Below, piece after piece: positions 17,175 through 25,837 of a stretch of 64,000 bases of DNA. How positions within the stretch are numbered: position 1 is the stretch's first letter; the number at the start of each line of letters is the position of its first letter. A model generated the notes under the pieces. That model was not told the origin of the DNA. It searched no databases and saw nothing but the letters and a program-made list of their open reading frames with translations. This DNA is from DATBJJ01 sp036556425 (GTDB lineage Bacteria; Acidobacteriota; Vicinamibacteria; Vicinamibacterales; 2-12-FULL-66-21), in the NCBI GenBank assembly GCA_036556425.1, contig DATBJJ010000122.1, positions 23,336-87,335 of the forward strand, given 5' to 3'. Made by a program: the position numbers and the translations under genes.

Positions 17175-18248
17175 ATGACGCAGAAGTCGCGCTTTCTTCG
17201 TGTGCCCGTCGAGCCGTTCGCCGCCGAACCCGGACTGAACGCCGACGAGGTGCTCTCGAGGCTCGAGCGGGTCTCGTTCCAAGGGCGGAGTCTTGGAACC
17301 GCGCGCCGCATATGGGAAAAGATGCTCGGCGCGGACTGCACGATCTTTCTGGGCATGGCCGGCGCGCTCAGCGCCGGCGGCATGCGCATGCTCATCGCCG
17401 GACTGATCGCGAATCGCTACGTCGACTGTCTGGTGTCGACGGGCGCGAACCTCTACCACGACCTCCACGAGACGCGGGGACGCCGGCACTTCATCGGGTC
17501 GCCGCGCGAGAACGACTCGGCGCTGCAGGCGGAGCACATCGACCGCGTGTACGACACGTACGCGAGCGAGGACGAGTTCGTCGACAACGACGAATGGATT
17601 GCCGCCTTCGCAATGACGCTCGAACGCCGCGCGTTCACGTCGCGCGAGTTCCTGTTCAAGCTCGGCGAACATCTCTGGAAGGAAACCGGCCGCGAGGGCA
17701 TCCTCACGGCCGCCTATCGCGCGTCGGTTCCGATCTTCTGTCCGGCAATCGCGGATTCGTCGATCGGGATGGGGCTGTCTCAGGCGCGTCATCGCGATGC
17801 CGCCGCGGGACAGATCGACGTCATCGGCGACATCATCGAATCGGCAAACCTCGTCATTCGCCGGCCGCGGACCGCGTCCGTCGTGCTCGGCGGCGGCACG
17901 CCGAAGAATTTCATCAATCAGGCAAGCGTTCAGGCAGAGTTCTACGACGATCGCGTCGGCGGGCATCGCTATGCGGTGCAGATCGTGACCGATGTTCCGT
18001 ACTTCGGCGGCGCATCCGGCTCGAGCCTCGAAGAGGCGCAGAGTTGGGGCAAGCTCGCGAGCGATGCGGAGCAGGTCACCGTGCACGCGGACGCGACGAT
18101 CGCGCTGCCGATCCTCGTCAGCGCGCTCGAGACCAGCGCCCGCGAGACGCTCGCCGCCCGGAAACCGCTGCGCTTCGATCTTTCGGGTCCCATCATGGCC
18201 GTGAACGGGCGGCCGTTCCCTCAGGCGCGTTTCGAGGCTCGGAAATGA
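17175..18248 (+). CDS. Deoxyhypusine synthase-like protein (probable polyamine aminobutyltransferase)
   Basis: A 357-aa NAD-dependent DHS-family enzyme. Motifs include 'CTIFLGMAGALSAGGMRML', 'VDCLVSTGANLYHDL' (NAD contact), 'VVLGGGTPKNFINQA' and 'AQSWGKLASDAEQVTVHAD'. Lys293 in SWGK corresponds to the lysine that carries the aminobutyl imine in eukaryotic DHS, so catalysis looks possible. Bacteria lack the eIF5A substrate; bacterial members are thought to transfer the aminobutyl group of spermidine onto a small amine, such as in homospermidine formation. The ATGA overlap with an agmatinase gene supports a polyamine role. ATG 17175 follows GAGGGC. Exact product is not determinable from sequence. 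Confidence 0.87.
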   Translation: MTQKSRFLRVPVEPFAAEPGLNADEVLSRLERVSFQGRSLGTARRIWEKMLGADCTIFLGMAGALSAGGMRMLIAGLIANRYVDCLVSTGANLYHDLHETRGRRHFIGSPRENDSALQAEHIDRVYDTYASEDEFVDNDEWIAAFAMTLERRAFTSREFLFKLGEHLWKETGREGILTAAYRASVPIFCPAIADSSIGMGLSQARHRDAAAGQIDVIGDIIESANLVIRRPRTASVVLGGGTPKNFINQASVQAEFYDDRVGGHRYAVQIVTDVPYFGGASGSSLEEAQSWGKLASDAEQVTVHADATIALPILVSALETSARETLAARKPLRFDLSGPIMAVNGRPFPQARFEARK

Positions 18249-19138
18249 GCGTTCCCTTTCAGTACGACTCGGGCGCCCTGCTGGCGTTCGGGGGCAATCT
18301 TCCTCACGTCACGAGCTTCGACGAGTCGCAGGCGGTCATCCTTCCGGTGCCGGTGGATCGGACCACGTCGTACGTCGGCGGCACGCGCAACGGCCCGCGC
18401 GAAATCTTGATCGCGTCCTCGCACATGGAATTGTGGGACGAGGAAGTCAACGCGGACGTGCACGGCGTCGGCATCTTCACGCTGCCGGAGATGGAGCTTC
18501 CCTTCGGCGAGCTGCCCGCGGTGATGGACGAGATTCAGCGCGTCGCGTACGAGATCGTCGGGCGCGACAAGTTTCTCGTGACGCTGGGCGGCGAGCATTC
18601 GATCACGGGGCCGCTCGTCGCCGCGGCGAAGCAGCGTCATCCGTCGCTCTCGGTGCTGCAGATCGACGCGCACGCCGATCTGCGCGAAACCTATATGGGC
18701 ACGATTCACAACCACGCGTGCGCGATGCGGCGCGTGTTGGACCTGACGCCGCTGACGCAGGTCGGCATTCGAAGCCTCTCGAGCGAGGAAGCGGCCGCGA
18801 TCCCGAAGCTCCGGACGACGATCTTCTACGACATCAACATGCGGCACGACCCGAAGTGGATCGATCGCGTCGTCGATTCGCTCGGGGATACGGTCTACAT
18901 CACGATCGACGTCGACGGCCTCGACCCCGCGATCATGCCTGCCACCGGAACGCCGGAACCGGGCGGGCTGTCGTGGTTCGAGATCCTCACCCTGCTCCGC
19001 GCGACCATCAGCCGGCGCCGGGTCATCGGCTGCGACGTCGTCGAACTGAGTCCCATTCCGGGCGTAGTCGCCCCGAATTTCCTCTGCGCGAAGCTGGTCT
19101 ACAAGGTCCTCACGTATCAATTCGCGAAGAGGAACTGA
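18245..19138 (+). CDS. speB: Agmatinase / ureohydrolase family
   Basis: A 297-aa arginase-superfamily enzyme. The dinuclear manganese ligands are intact: 'TLGGEHSITGP' (His), 'QIDAHADLRETY' (Asp-x-His-x-Asp) and 'TIDVDGLDPAIMPATGTPEPGG' split across the Asp-x-Asp motif. The family hydrolyses agmatine to putrescine and urea; guanidinobutyrase or related substrates are alternatives, since family members are hard to separate by motif. Its start overlaps the stop of the DHS-like gene by 4 bp, so putrescine supply and polyamine aminobutyl transfer are co-expressed. A GGATCCC-type intergenic repeat follows the stop codon. Confidence 0.9.
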   Translation: MSVPFQYDSGALLAFGGNLPHVTSFDESQAVILPVPVDRTTSYVGGTRNGPREILIASSHMELWDEEVNADVHGVGIFTLPEMELPFGELPAVMDEIQRVAYEIVGRDKFLVTLGGEHSITGPLVAAAKQRHPSLSVLQIDAHADLRETYMGTIHNHACAMRRVLDLTPLTQVGIRSLSSEEAAAIPKLRTTIFYDINMRHDPKWIDRVVDSLGDTVYITIDVDGLDPAIMPATGTPEPGGLSWFEILTLLRATISRRRVIGCDVVELSPIPGVVAPNFLCAKLVYKVLTYQFAKRN

Positions 19139-19184
19139 CCTGATCCCCGGTGCGGATCCCGAATCCCGGATCCCCGATCCCTGA
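19139..19184. repeat. GGATCCC/GAATCCC short-unit repeat
   Basis: Immediately after the agmatinase stop come imperfect tandem units GATCCCC, GGATCCC, GAATCCC, GGATCCCC, GATCCC. This is a third intergenic repeat type in the window, different in unit from those at 6927 and 17052, in the short gap before the sigma-54 regulator gene. Confidence 0.6.
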
Positions 19185-19189
19185 TGCCT

Positions 19190-19204
19190 GTATACGAGGT
19201 ATAC
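19190..19204 (+). promoter_or_regulatory. GTATAC-GAG-GTATAC dyad upstream of the sigma-54 activator gene
   Basis: Two copies of the self-complementary hexamer GTATAC are separated by three bases and lie 10 bp upstream of the TTG start of the activator gene. The second copy contains TATACT, a plausible -10 box, so the dyad could be a promoter overlapped by an operator. No matching regulator is identified. Confidence 0.35.
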
Positions 19205-19214
19205 TGTCGCCACC

Positions 19215-22133
19215 TTGGCGACCCCCGACCTCTACGGCCAAGCGGTACAGGCGCTCGATCAGGGGCGCGGTGCGGATGCGGCGACCCTCCTCGTCCGGGC
19301 GCTGAAGCGGGCGGGTCTCGGGCGCGAGGAGCAGATCCAAGTCCGGTGCGCGCTGGCCGAGGCGTGGCTCCTCCAAGACGACATTCGACAGGCAACCGAA
19401 GCGCTCGGGCGGCCGCCCGAAGCGAGAGAACGGCTCGATCCGGCTCGTCTTTCGGATCTCTGGCGGATGCACGGCCGCCTTGCTGCGGCGCGAGGCGAGC
19501 CGTCTCGTGGAATCGCGTTTCTCACACGCGCCCTGCAAGCGGCCGAGCGCGCGCATGATTCGCGGGCCATCGGTCTTGCCCACTTCGAGCTCGGCCTCTG
19601 TTACCGCCAGGTCGGCGACACGAACATCGTTCGCGATCACCTGACGCAGGCCGCCTCCGCGCTGCATGCCGTAGGCGATCGCCGACACCTCGCGATGGTC
19701 CACTCGTTGTCCGGGATCACGCTCGCCCAGGAGGGCCGCCTCGACGAAGCGATGTCCGCGCTTGCGCAGGCCGAGCGCCTAGCCCTGCTGGTCGAGGCAG
19801 GCGACGTGCTCGCGACGGTCTGCGGCAATCAGGCGAACGTGGCGTTGATGCAGCACCGGCACGAGCAAGCGTTGTCGCTTGCCGAGCGCAGCGTCGCCTT
19901 GCAGGAGCGCGGCGGCACGCCGCACGGCCTTGGCGTGGCGCTCGCGTCGCTCGGACAGATCTGCGTGCGGCTCGGCAGCCTGAATCGCGCCGAGGAAGCG
20001 TTGAATCGCGCGCTGGACGTGCGAAGCCCGCTGCAATTCATGCGCGAAACGACCGGCGCGGTCTTCGATACGCTCGCCCAAATCCACCTCATTCGCGGCG
20101 AGCACGAGTCCGCGAGCCGATGCCTGCAAAAGGCCCGTGAGGCCTACGGCGAATATGGGTCGCAGACCGCGCGCTGGTATCAGTGGTCGCTCCTCGTTCT
20201 CGAGGCGAGAGTTGCGCTACGTCGAGGCGAGCCTGGTCCGGCGGTGGCGTTGGCCTCGGACGTCGCGAAGGCGCCTGATGCGCCGCCTGCCTACGAGCTT
20301 CAAGCAGAGCTGATTGCGGTGGACGCGCTCCTCGCATCGAATCTGAACGACGAGGCGCAGCGCCGGCTGGAATCGATCGCGGGCCGCATCAGCCCGACCG
20401 CCATGAGCGGAATCTGGGGAGAGTTCCTTCGCCTGCGCGGGCGCTTGAATCGCGCCGCGAGCCGGTTGACCGAGGCGTATCACGATTTCGGCCAGAGCGT
20501 CAGCGTGTTCGAGCTGCTCGGCGAGCGGCATCAGGCGGGATTGAGCTACCTCGAATTGGGCCGCCTCGCCGCCTCCGCCGGCGCCCGATCGCGGGCATCG
20601 CGCTACCTGACGGACGCAATCGCGATCTTCGACGCGCTCGGCGCCGCGCCCGATCTCGCCGAAGCACGCGAAGCGTTCGGCGCCATTCCCGTCGCGCAGA
20701 CCGGTGGATACGTCGGCGTGCAGATGGACGGCGAGGACGCCCTCGTCCGCCGCATCGTCGACGCCGCCGTCATGCCCGCGCTGCTGGCGCGCGAGGGCGC
20801 TACCGCGCTCCTCGAGGCGTGCGACGGTCAGAGCGCGGCCGTTTTCGTTCAGGTCCTGTCGGGTCAGGTAAGGGTCCTGTCCGCCGCAGGCACCGACGCG
20901 GAACACGCGCGGACGATGGCGGTGGCCGTGATGCGATCGAGCAGCAGCGGCGCCGCGATCGCGCCGCTACTCGAGCCGATCGGCCGGGACTCGGAGGGTC
21001 CGCGATTCGCGATGGTGTCGAGCTCGCGGCCGTTCCCCGGAACAGTGCGGCAGCGTTTCCGCACGCTGTGTGCCGTTCTCCGGCAGGGATTCGATCTCTG
21101 CAGTGCGCGCGAACGGCCGATCGAGGTCATCGGCGGGATTCTCGAGCGTCCGCTCGAGCCGCTGTTGCCGGGATTCGTCTGCGCAAGCGCCGCCATGCAG
21201 CGCGTCGCCGAGCAGATTCAACGCATGCAGGGGAACGATCTCACGGTTCTGATCACCGGCGAGAGCGGCACCGGCAAGGATCTCGTCGCGCGCGCGATTC
21301 ACGCAGGATCGCCGCGGCGCGGAAGCATGTTCCTTCCCTACAACTGCACCAGCGCGACCCGCGAACTAGCGGACAGTCAACTGTTCGGCCATCGGCGCGG
21401 GAGCTTCACCGGGGCGATTGCCGATCAGCCGGGCGTTCTTCGAACCGCGGTCGGCGGCACGTTGTTCCTGGATGAGATCGGCGATCTGCCTTTGGACGTT
21501 CAACCAAAATTGCTTCGGTTCCTCGAGCAGGGCGAGGTGCTCCCCGTCGGGGACACCCGGCCCCAGCGCGTCGACGTGCGCGTCGTGGCTGCGACCAATG
21601 CCGATCTGGAGCAGCGCGTGGCGGACGGCGCGTTTCGAGAAGATCTGTTCTATCGCCTCAGCGTCATTCGCATTCATGTCCCGGCGCTGCGCGCTCGCCG
21701 CGAGGAAATCCCTCATCTGAGCACGTTCTTCCTGCGCGAGGCCTCCGAGCGCTTGGGTAAGCCGGGCGTCCGGCTCGCGCCGGAAACGCTCGATCTATTC
21801 GACGCGTTTCAGTGGCCGGGGAACGTCCGTCAGCTTCGCAACGAGGTTCAGCGCGCGGTGGCGATGGCGGCGCCGGGTGGGCTCATCACGCCCGATGTGC
21901 TCTCTCCCGTGTTCTCGTCCGCATCCGATCGCGCCCCAGAGGCGGTTTCTCGCGTGCGGGGCGGGCGCAAGTCGTTGTCGTCCGCCGTCGAGAGCCTCGA
22001 ACGGGACATGATCGAGGGCGCGCTCGCGAATTCTTCGGGCAACATCTCGGAGACGGCGCGATCGCTCGGGCTCACCCGCCGTGGTCTGTATCTGAAGATG
22101 CAGCGGCTCGGCGTCAGCGCCGCGCGCTTGTAG
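19215..22133 (+). CDS. TPR-containing sigma-54-dependent transcriptional activator (Fis-type HTH)
   Basis: A 972-aa regulator. Residues ~1-480 are tetratricopeptide repeats ('ALAEAWLLQDDIRQATEAL', 'AHFELGLCYRQVGD', 'ASLGQICVRLGSLNRAEEAL'). A ~150-aa linker that may be GAF-like follows. From ~640 comes an AAA+ sigma-54 interaction domain: Walker A 'GESGTGKDLVARAIH', loop 'GHRRGSFTGAIADQPG', Walker B 'GGTLFLDEIGDLP' and sensor 'FREDLFYRLSVIRIHVP'. The C-terminal Fis helix-turn-helix is 'NISETARSLGLTRRGLYLK'. There is no receiver domain, so input is probably protein binding to the TPRs. The sigma-54 contact loop reads GSFTGA rather than GAFTGA (Ser730). Start TTG 19215 is the first usable codon after upstream non-coding repeat. 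Confidence 0.92.
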   Translation: MATPDLYGQAVQALDQGRGADAATLLVRALKRAGLGREEQIQVRCALAEAWLLQDDIRQATEALGRPPEARERLDPARLSDLWRMHGRLAAARGEPSRGIAFLTRALQAAERAHDSRAIGLAHFELGLCYRQVGDTNIVRDHLTQAASALHAVGDRRHLAMVHSLSGITLAQEGRLDEAMSALAQAERLALLVEAGDVLATVCGNQANVALMQHRHEQALSLAERSVALQERGGTPHGLGVALASLGQICVRLGSLNRAEEALNRALDVRSPLQFMRETTGAVFDTLAQIHLIRGEHESASRCLQKAREAYGEYGSQTARWYQWSLLVLEARVALRRGEPGPAVALASDVAKAPDAPPAYELQAELIAVDALLASNLNDEAQRRLESIAGRISPTAMSGIWGEFLRLRGRLNRAASRLTEAYHDFGQSVSVFELLGERHQAGLSYLELGRLAASAGARSRASRYLTDAIAIFDALGAAPDLAEAREAFGAIPVAQTGGYVGVQMDGEDALVRRIVDAAVMPALLAREGATALLEACDGQSAAVFVQVLSGQVRVLSAAGTDAEHARTMAVAVMRSSSSGAAIAPLLEPIGRDSEGPRFAMVSSSRPFPGTVRQRFRTLCAVLRQGFDLCSARERPIEVIGGILERPLEPLLPGFVCASAAMQRVAEQIQRMQGNDLTVLITGESGTGKDLVARAIHAGSPRRGSMFLPYNCTSATRELADSQLFGHRRGSFTGAIADQPGVLRTAVGGTLFLDEIGDLPLDVQPKLLRFLEQGEVLPVGDTRPQRVDVRVVAATNADLEQRVADGAFREDLFYRLSVIRIHVPALRARREEIPHLSTFFLREASERLGKPGVRLAPETLDLFDAFQWPGNVRQLRNEVQRAVAMAAPGGLITPDVLSPVFSSASDRAPEAVSRVRGGRKSLSSAVESLERDMIEGALANSSGNISETARSLGLTRRGLYLKMQRLGVSAARL

Positions 22134-22166
22134 CCGGATACTAGATATTCACTTTCAGATCTGTTT

Positions 22167-22181
22167 GACTACTTAGTAGTC
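22167..22181. promoter_or_regulatory. Perfect 7-bp palindrome GACTACT-T-AGTAGTC
   Basis: A perfect inverted repeat with a single central base, 34 bp after the sigma-54 activator stop and about 150 bp upstream of the PilZ gene. It could be an operator or a small hairpin; no T-run follows. The rest of this ~200-bp gap (22134-22331) shows no gene and no good sigma-54 -24/-12 match. Confidence 0.3.
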
Positions 22182-22331
22182 AGGCCGATCGGCCAGGTCC
22201 AGACTTCGCAATTCGGCGTAAACTGTTCTCGAAAGTAGGGTAAGCCGGTTTGTTGCATCCCTGAGAATCCTGCGCGCGAGGGCGGCCCGCCACTTGATAT
22301 ATGACGGGCACACGGATTCCCGGAGGCTGAC

Positions 22332-22769
22332 ATGGAGCAAAGGCTTCGACTCGTTCAGGGTGGGCAGGGCCGATCGGAACGTCGCGCGACGGAGCGCCGG
22401 CACATCGAAGTGCCCGGCCAAATCGTCTGGAAAGATGCGCGCGGCACCACTCGAATCGCGTCGGTCGTCACGCGCGACGTCAGCGAGCTTGGCGTCAGCG
22501 TCGAATGTCTGAGCGGCACGCCAATCCCGCGTTATCGCCTGGTCTACTTCCAGCTCGATCGCGATGCGCGTAACCGGCCCGACCTGCCGGCGGCCCTCCG
22601 GAGGCAGAGCGTGTTGTCGGCAGTGTTCCGCGTCGGCGCGTGCCGTCAATCGACCGGCGCGCCGAGCGACTACGCGCTTCGATTGCTCGTCGAGCCGGAA
22701 CGCAAGGTGAACGCCGCGCCGATCCGTCCGATGCACCACGTCGAAGCGGGACGATCGCTGTCGGCGTAG
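22332..22769 (+). CDS. PilZ-domain protein
   Basis: A 145-aa protein with the two c-di-GMP-binding motifs of PilZ domains: an Arg-rich 'ERRATERRHIEVPG' (R-x3-R type) followed ~25 residues later by 'TRDVSELGVSVE' (D/N-x-S-x-x-G). Downstream strands ('RLVYFQLD', 'YALRLLVEPERK') complete a small barrel. It probably senses c-di-GMP as a stand-alone adaptor in the cytoplasm. ATG 22332 is preceded by CGGAGG at a good distance. It is flanked by a 200-bp leader and a strong terminator, so it is monocistronic. Target process unknown. Confidence 0.82.
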   Translation: MEQRLRLVQGGQGRSERRATERRHIEVPGQIVWKDARGTTRIASVVTRDVSELGVSVECLSGTPIPRYRLVYFQLDRDARNRPDLPAALRRQSVLSAVFRVGACRQSTGAPSDYALRLLVEPERKVNAAPIRPMHHVEAGRSLSA

Positions 22770-22788
22770 GCGGGCAACACACCCGTTC

Positions 22789-22838
22789 AATGCTCAGGGC
22801 GTGACTCGATGGGAACGCGCCCTGAGCATTTTTCTTTT
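22789..22838 (+). terminator. Intrinsic terminator after the PilZ gene
   Basis: AATGCTCAGGGCG (22789-22801) pairs with CGCCCTGAGCATT (22818-22830) around a 16-nt loop, and the stem is followed by TTTTCTTTT. This is a textbook Rho-independent terminator 20 bp past the PilZ stop. Confidence 0.9.
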
Positions 22839-22928
22839 CGTCCCACTCTCCCAGCCTCCCGTACCTGAGTACCTCGATCGCGCCGGTTCTGAGGTACGCT
22901 ACCGCGACAGTCATTCAGTGAGGCCCCG

Positions 22929-24479
22929 ATGATCGACCGCCGTCGTTTCGTTCAATCCATGATCGCGTTGGGCGCGGCCACGAGCCTGCGTCCGCCGGCG
23001 CCCGCGTTCGCGGAGCAGCCCGGAGCCGATCTCAAGAACCTCGCGGATGCCGCGCTCGATTCCGCGCGCAAGGCCGGCGCGAGCTACGCCGACATCCGCA
23101 TCAACCGCTATCGCGTGCAGTTCATCTTCACGCGCGATCGGCGCGTGCAGAACATCGTGAACACCGAGGACTACGGCTTCGGCATTCGCGTCATCGTCGA
23201 CGGCACCTGGGGATTCGCGAGCAGCAGCGTGGTGACGAAAGAAGAGATCGCGCGCGTCGCGGCGCAGGCCGCGGGCATCGCGCGCGCGAATCGCAGAATC
23301 AACGCGGAGCCCGTTCGCCTCGCGCCGGTCGAGGCGTACAACACCGTCTGGAATACGCCCGTCAAGAAGAATCCCTTCGACATGCCGCTCCAGCCGAAGC
23401 TCGATCTGCTCCTGCAGATCCACGAAGAAGCGCTGAAGGTCCCCGGCGCGAGCTTCGTGTCGGCGTTCATGCAGTTCGTGAACGAGCACAAGTACTTCGC
23501 GTCCACCGAGGGCTCGCACATCGAGCAGTCGCTGATTCGATCGTATCCGTCGTTCTCGGTGACGGCCGTCGACAAGGCGAGCGGCAAGTTCTACTCGCGC
23601 GCGTCGCTGACGTCGCCGATGGGGATGGGATACGAGTACATCGACGGCTATCCTCTGTTGAAGGAAGCACGGGTCGCCGCGGAAGAAGCGGTCGCGACGC
23701 ACAAAGCGAAGCCCGCGCCCGCGGGACAGAAGACGCTCATCCTGCATCCCACGAACCTGTGGCTGACGATTCACGAATCCGTCGGCCATCCGACGGAGCT
23801 CGATCGCGCGCTCGGCTACGAAGCGAACTACGCGGGCACGAGCTTCCTCACGACCGACAAGCTCGGGAAGTTCGAGTTCGGATCGAAGATGGTCAACATC
23901 GTCGCCGACAAGACGCACGAGAACGCGATGGCCACCTGCGGCTACGACGACGACGGCGTGAAGACGACGCGATGGCACCTCGTCAAAGATGGCGTGTTCG
24001 TCGACTATCAGACGACGCGCGATCAAGCGCACCTGATCGGGCAGAACGCCTCGCACGGGTGCAGCTACGCGGACAGCTGGGGATCGATTCCGTTCCAGCG
24101 CATGCCGAACGTGTCGCTCGAGCCGGGCGCGAAGGACGTCTCCGAGTCGGACATTCTCGGCGCGACCGATGACGGCGTGTACGTGAAGGGGGACGCGAGC
24201 TACAGCATCGATCACCAGAGGTACAACTTCCAGTTCAGCGGGCAAACGTTCTGGGAGGTGAAGGGCGGCAAGATCACGACGCAGCTTCGCGACCTCGCGT
24301 ATCAGTCGAACACGCCGGAGTTCTGGAAGTCGTGCGACCTCCTCGGCGGGAAGTCGACGTATCAGCTCGGCGGCGCGTTCAGCGACGGCAAGGGACAGCC
24401 GTCGCAGAGCAACTCGGTCAGCCACGGTTGCCCGATCGCGCGCTTCGCGCGGGTCAACATTCTGAATACCGGACGATAG
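22929..24479 (+). CDS. TldD-type metalloprotease with a twin-arginine-like signal
   Basis: A 516-aa TldD/PmbA-family protein. The zinc motif H-E-x3-H is intact in 'IHESVGHPTELDR' (His282, Glu283, His287), with the conserved distal Cys in 'SHGCPIARF'. TldD is the catalytic half of the TldD/TldE heterodimer that trims peptides (microcin maturation, antitoxin degradation). The N-terminus 'MIDRRRFVQSMIALGAATS' followed by 'APAFAEQ' looks like a Tat signal, unusual because classical TldD is cytosolic. The partner gene starts 14 bp downstream. ATG 22929 is the only sensible start. Confidence 0.92.
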   Translation: MIDRRRFVQSMIALGAATSLRPPAPAFAEQPGADLKNLADAALDSARKAGASYADIRINRYRVQFIFTRDRRVQNIVNTEDYGFGIRVIVDGTWGFASSSVVTKEEIARVAAQAAGIARANRRINAEPVRLAPVEAYNTVWNTPVKKNPFDMPLQPKLDLLLQIHEEALKVPGASFVSAFMQFVNEHKYFASTEGSHIEQSLIRSYPSFSVTAVDKASGKFYSRASLTSPMGMGYEYIDGYPLLKEARVAAEEAVATHKAKPAPAGQKTLILHPTNLWLTIHESVGHPTELDRALGYEANYAGTSFLTTDKLGKFEFGSKMVNIVADKTHENAMATCGYDDDGVKTTRWHLVKDGVFVDYQTTRDQAHLIGQNASHGCSYADSWGSIPFQRMPNVSLEPGAKDVSESDILGATDDGVYVKGDASYSIDHQRYNFQFSGQTFWEVKGGKITTQLRDLAYQSNTPEFWKSCDLLGGKSTYQLGGAFSDGKGQPSQSNSVSHGCPIARFARVNILNTGR

Positions 24480-24493
24480 CGGCAGGAACCACC

Positions 24494-25837
24494 ATGATCT
24501 GGACAAGGGAACAAACGAAAGCGCTCACCGATCGCGCGCTGGCGCTCAGCAAGGCCGAGCAGACCTTCGTCGCGGTCAACGGCACCGAGCGCGCGAACCT
24601 GCGCTTCGCGCGCAACACCGCGACGACCTCAGGCGCGTCCTCCGGCACGAGCCTCGCGATCACGTCGGCCTTCGGCAAACGGTCCGGAACGGTCACGACG
24701 GCGCAGTTCGACGATGCGAGCCTGGAGCGCGCGCTGCGCAATGCGGAAGAGATCGCCAAGGTCTCGCCGGAGAATCCGGAAGCGATGCCGTTCCTCGGCG
24801 CGCAGACGTATTCGCCGGTGAAGGCGTACTTCGATGACGCGGCGAATGCGTCGGCGGATTGGCGCGCGTCGGCCGTCGAGACGGCGATCGCGCTCAGCAA
24901 GAAGAAGGACGTCGTGTCCGCCGGGTTCGTCGAGACGCAGGCGGCGATGCAGGCGGTCGCCAGCTCGAAAGGGCTGTTCGCGTACGATCGCTTCACGGCG
25001 GCGGACTACAACCTGACGGCGCGGACGCCCGACGGCTCCGGATCGGGCTGGGCGTCGAAATCGTTCAACGAGCTGCGACTCCTCGATCCCGCGAAGCTCG
25101 CCAACGCCGCGATCGACAAAGCGGCCATGGCAAAATCACCGGCGGCGATCGAGCCCGGCAAATACACGGTCGTGCTCGAGCCCGCGGCGCTCGCCGATCT
25201 CATCGTCTACATGCTGTTCTCCGCCGACGCTCGTCAAGCGGACGAAGGCCGCAGCTTCTACTCGAAGAAGGGCGGCGGCAATCGCGTCGGCGAGCAGATC
25301 GTCAGCGACAAGGTGAACATCTTCTCCGACGCCGCGCACCCGCTCGCGCCGACCGTGTCCTTCGACAACGAAGGGCTGCCGATCGGGCGCAACGCGTGGG
25401 TCGAGAAAGGCGTGCTGAAGGATTTGTTCTACTCGCGATTCTGGGCCGAGAAGATGAGCAAGGCGCCGACCGCGGGGCCGGCGAACGTGATCATGGAAGG
25501 CGGCAACGCGACGCGAGAGGATCTGATTGCCGGCGTCGAGCGCGGCGTGCTCGTGACGCGGTTCTGGTACATCCGGCCGCTCGATCCGCAGACGATTCTC
25601 GTGACCGGGCTGACGCGCGATGGGCTCTATCTGATCGAGAAGGGCAAGGTGACGCGCGCGGTGAAGAACATGCGATGGAACGAGAGCCCGATCTTCGCGC
25701 TGAACAACCTCGACGCGATGACGCCCGCCGAGCGCGTGGTGAGCGGCGAAGGCGTCGGCGGCGCGGGCCTCTCGCTCGTGTGCCCCGCGGCTCGCATCCG
25801 CGAGTTCACGTTCTCGAGCGCGTCGGACGCCGTTTGA
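24494..25837 (+). CDS. TldE/PmbA-type partner protein
   Basis: A 447-aa TldD/PmbA-family protein lacking the HExxxH zinc motif, as expected of the TldE/PmbA non-catalytic half. Family features include 'RFARNTATTSGASSGTSLA' near the N-terminus, 'ADEGRSFYSKKGGGNRVGE' in the middle and 'GGAGLSLVCPAARIREF' at the end. Start is ATG 24494 with AGGAA upstream, 14 bp after the TldD-like gene, so the two form a two-gene operon and probably a heterodimer. No signal peptide is visible ('MIWTREQTKALTDRAL'), in contrast to its partner. Substrate unknown. Confidence 0.9.
   Translation: MIWTREQTKALTDRALALSKAEQTFVAVNGTERANLRFARNTATTSGASSGTSLAITSAFGKRSGTVTTAQFDDASLERALRNAEEIAKVSPENPEAMPFLGAQTYSPVKAYFDDAANASADWRASAVETAIALSKKKDVVSAGFVETQAAMQAVASSKGLFAYDRFTAADYNLTARTPDGSGSGWASKSFNELRLLDPAKLANAAIDKAAMAKSPAAIEPGKYTVVLEPAALADLIVYMLFSADARQADEGRSFYSKKGGGNRVGEQIVSDKVNIFSDAAHPLAPTVSFDNEGLPIGRNAWVEKGVLKDLFYSRFWAEKMSKAPTAGPANVIMEGGNATREDLIAGVERGVLVTRFWYIRPLDPQTILVTGLTRDGLYLIEKGKVTRAVKNMRWNESPIFALNNLDAMTPAERVVSGEGVGGAGLSLVCPAARIREFTFSSASDAV

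Noticed and set aside
15192..18086. 964-codon antisense frame across two genes and the hairpin repeat
   Set aside because: It crosses an intergenic repeat and two real genes and has no recognisable domain; GC-driven shadow.
22134..22331. Sigma-54 promoter for the PilZ gene
   Set aside because: No GG-N10-GC spacing with surrounding consensus was found in the leader.
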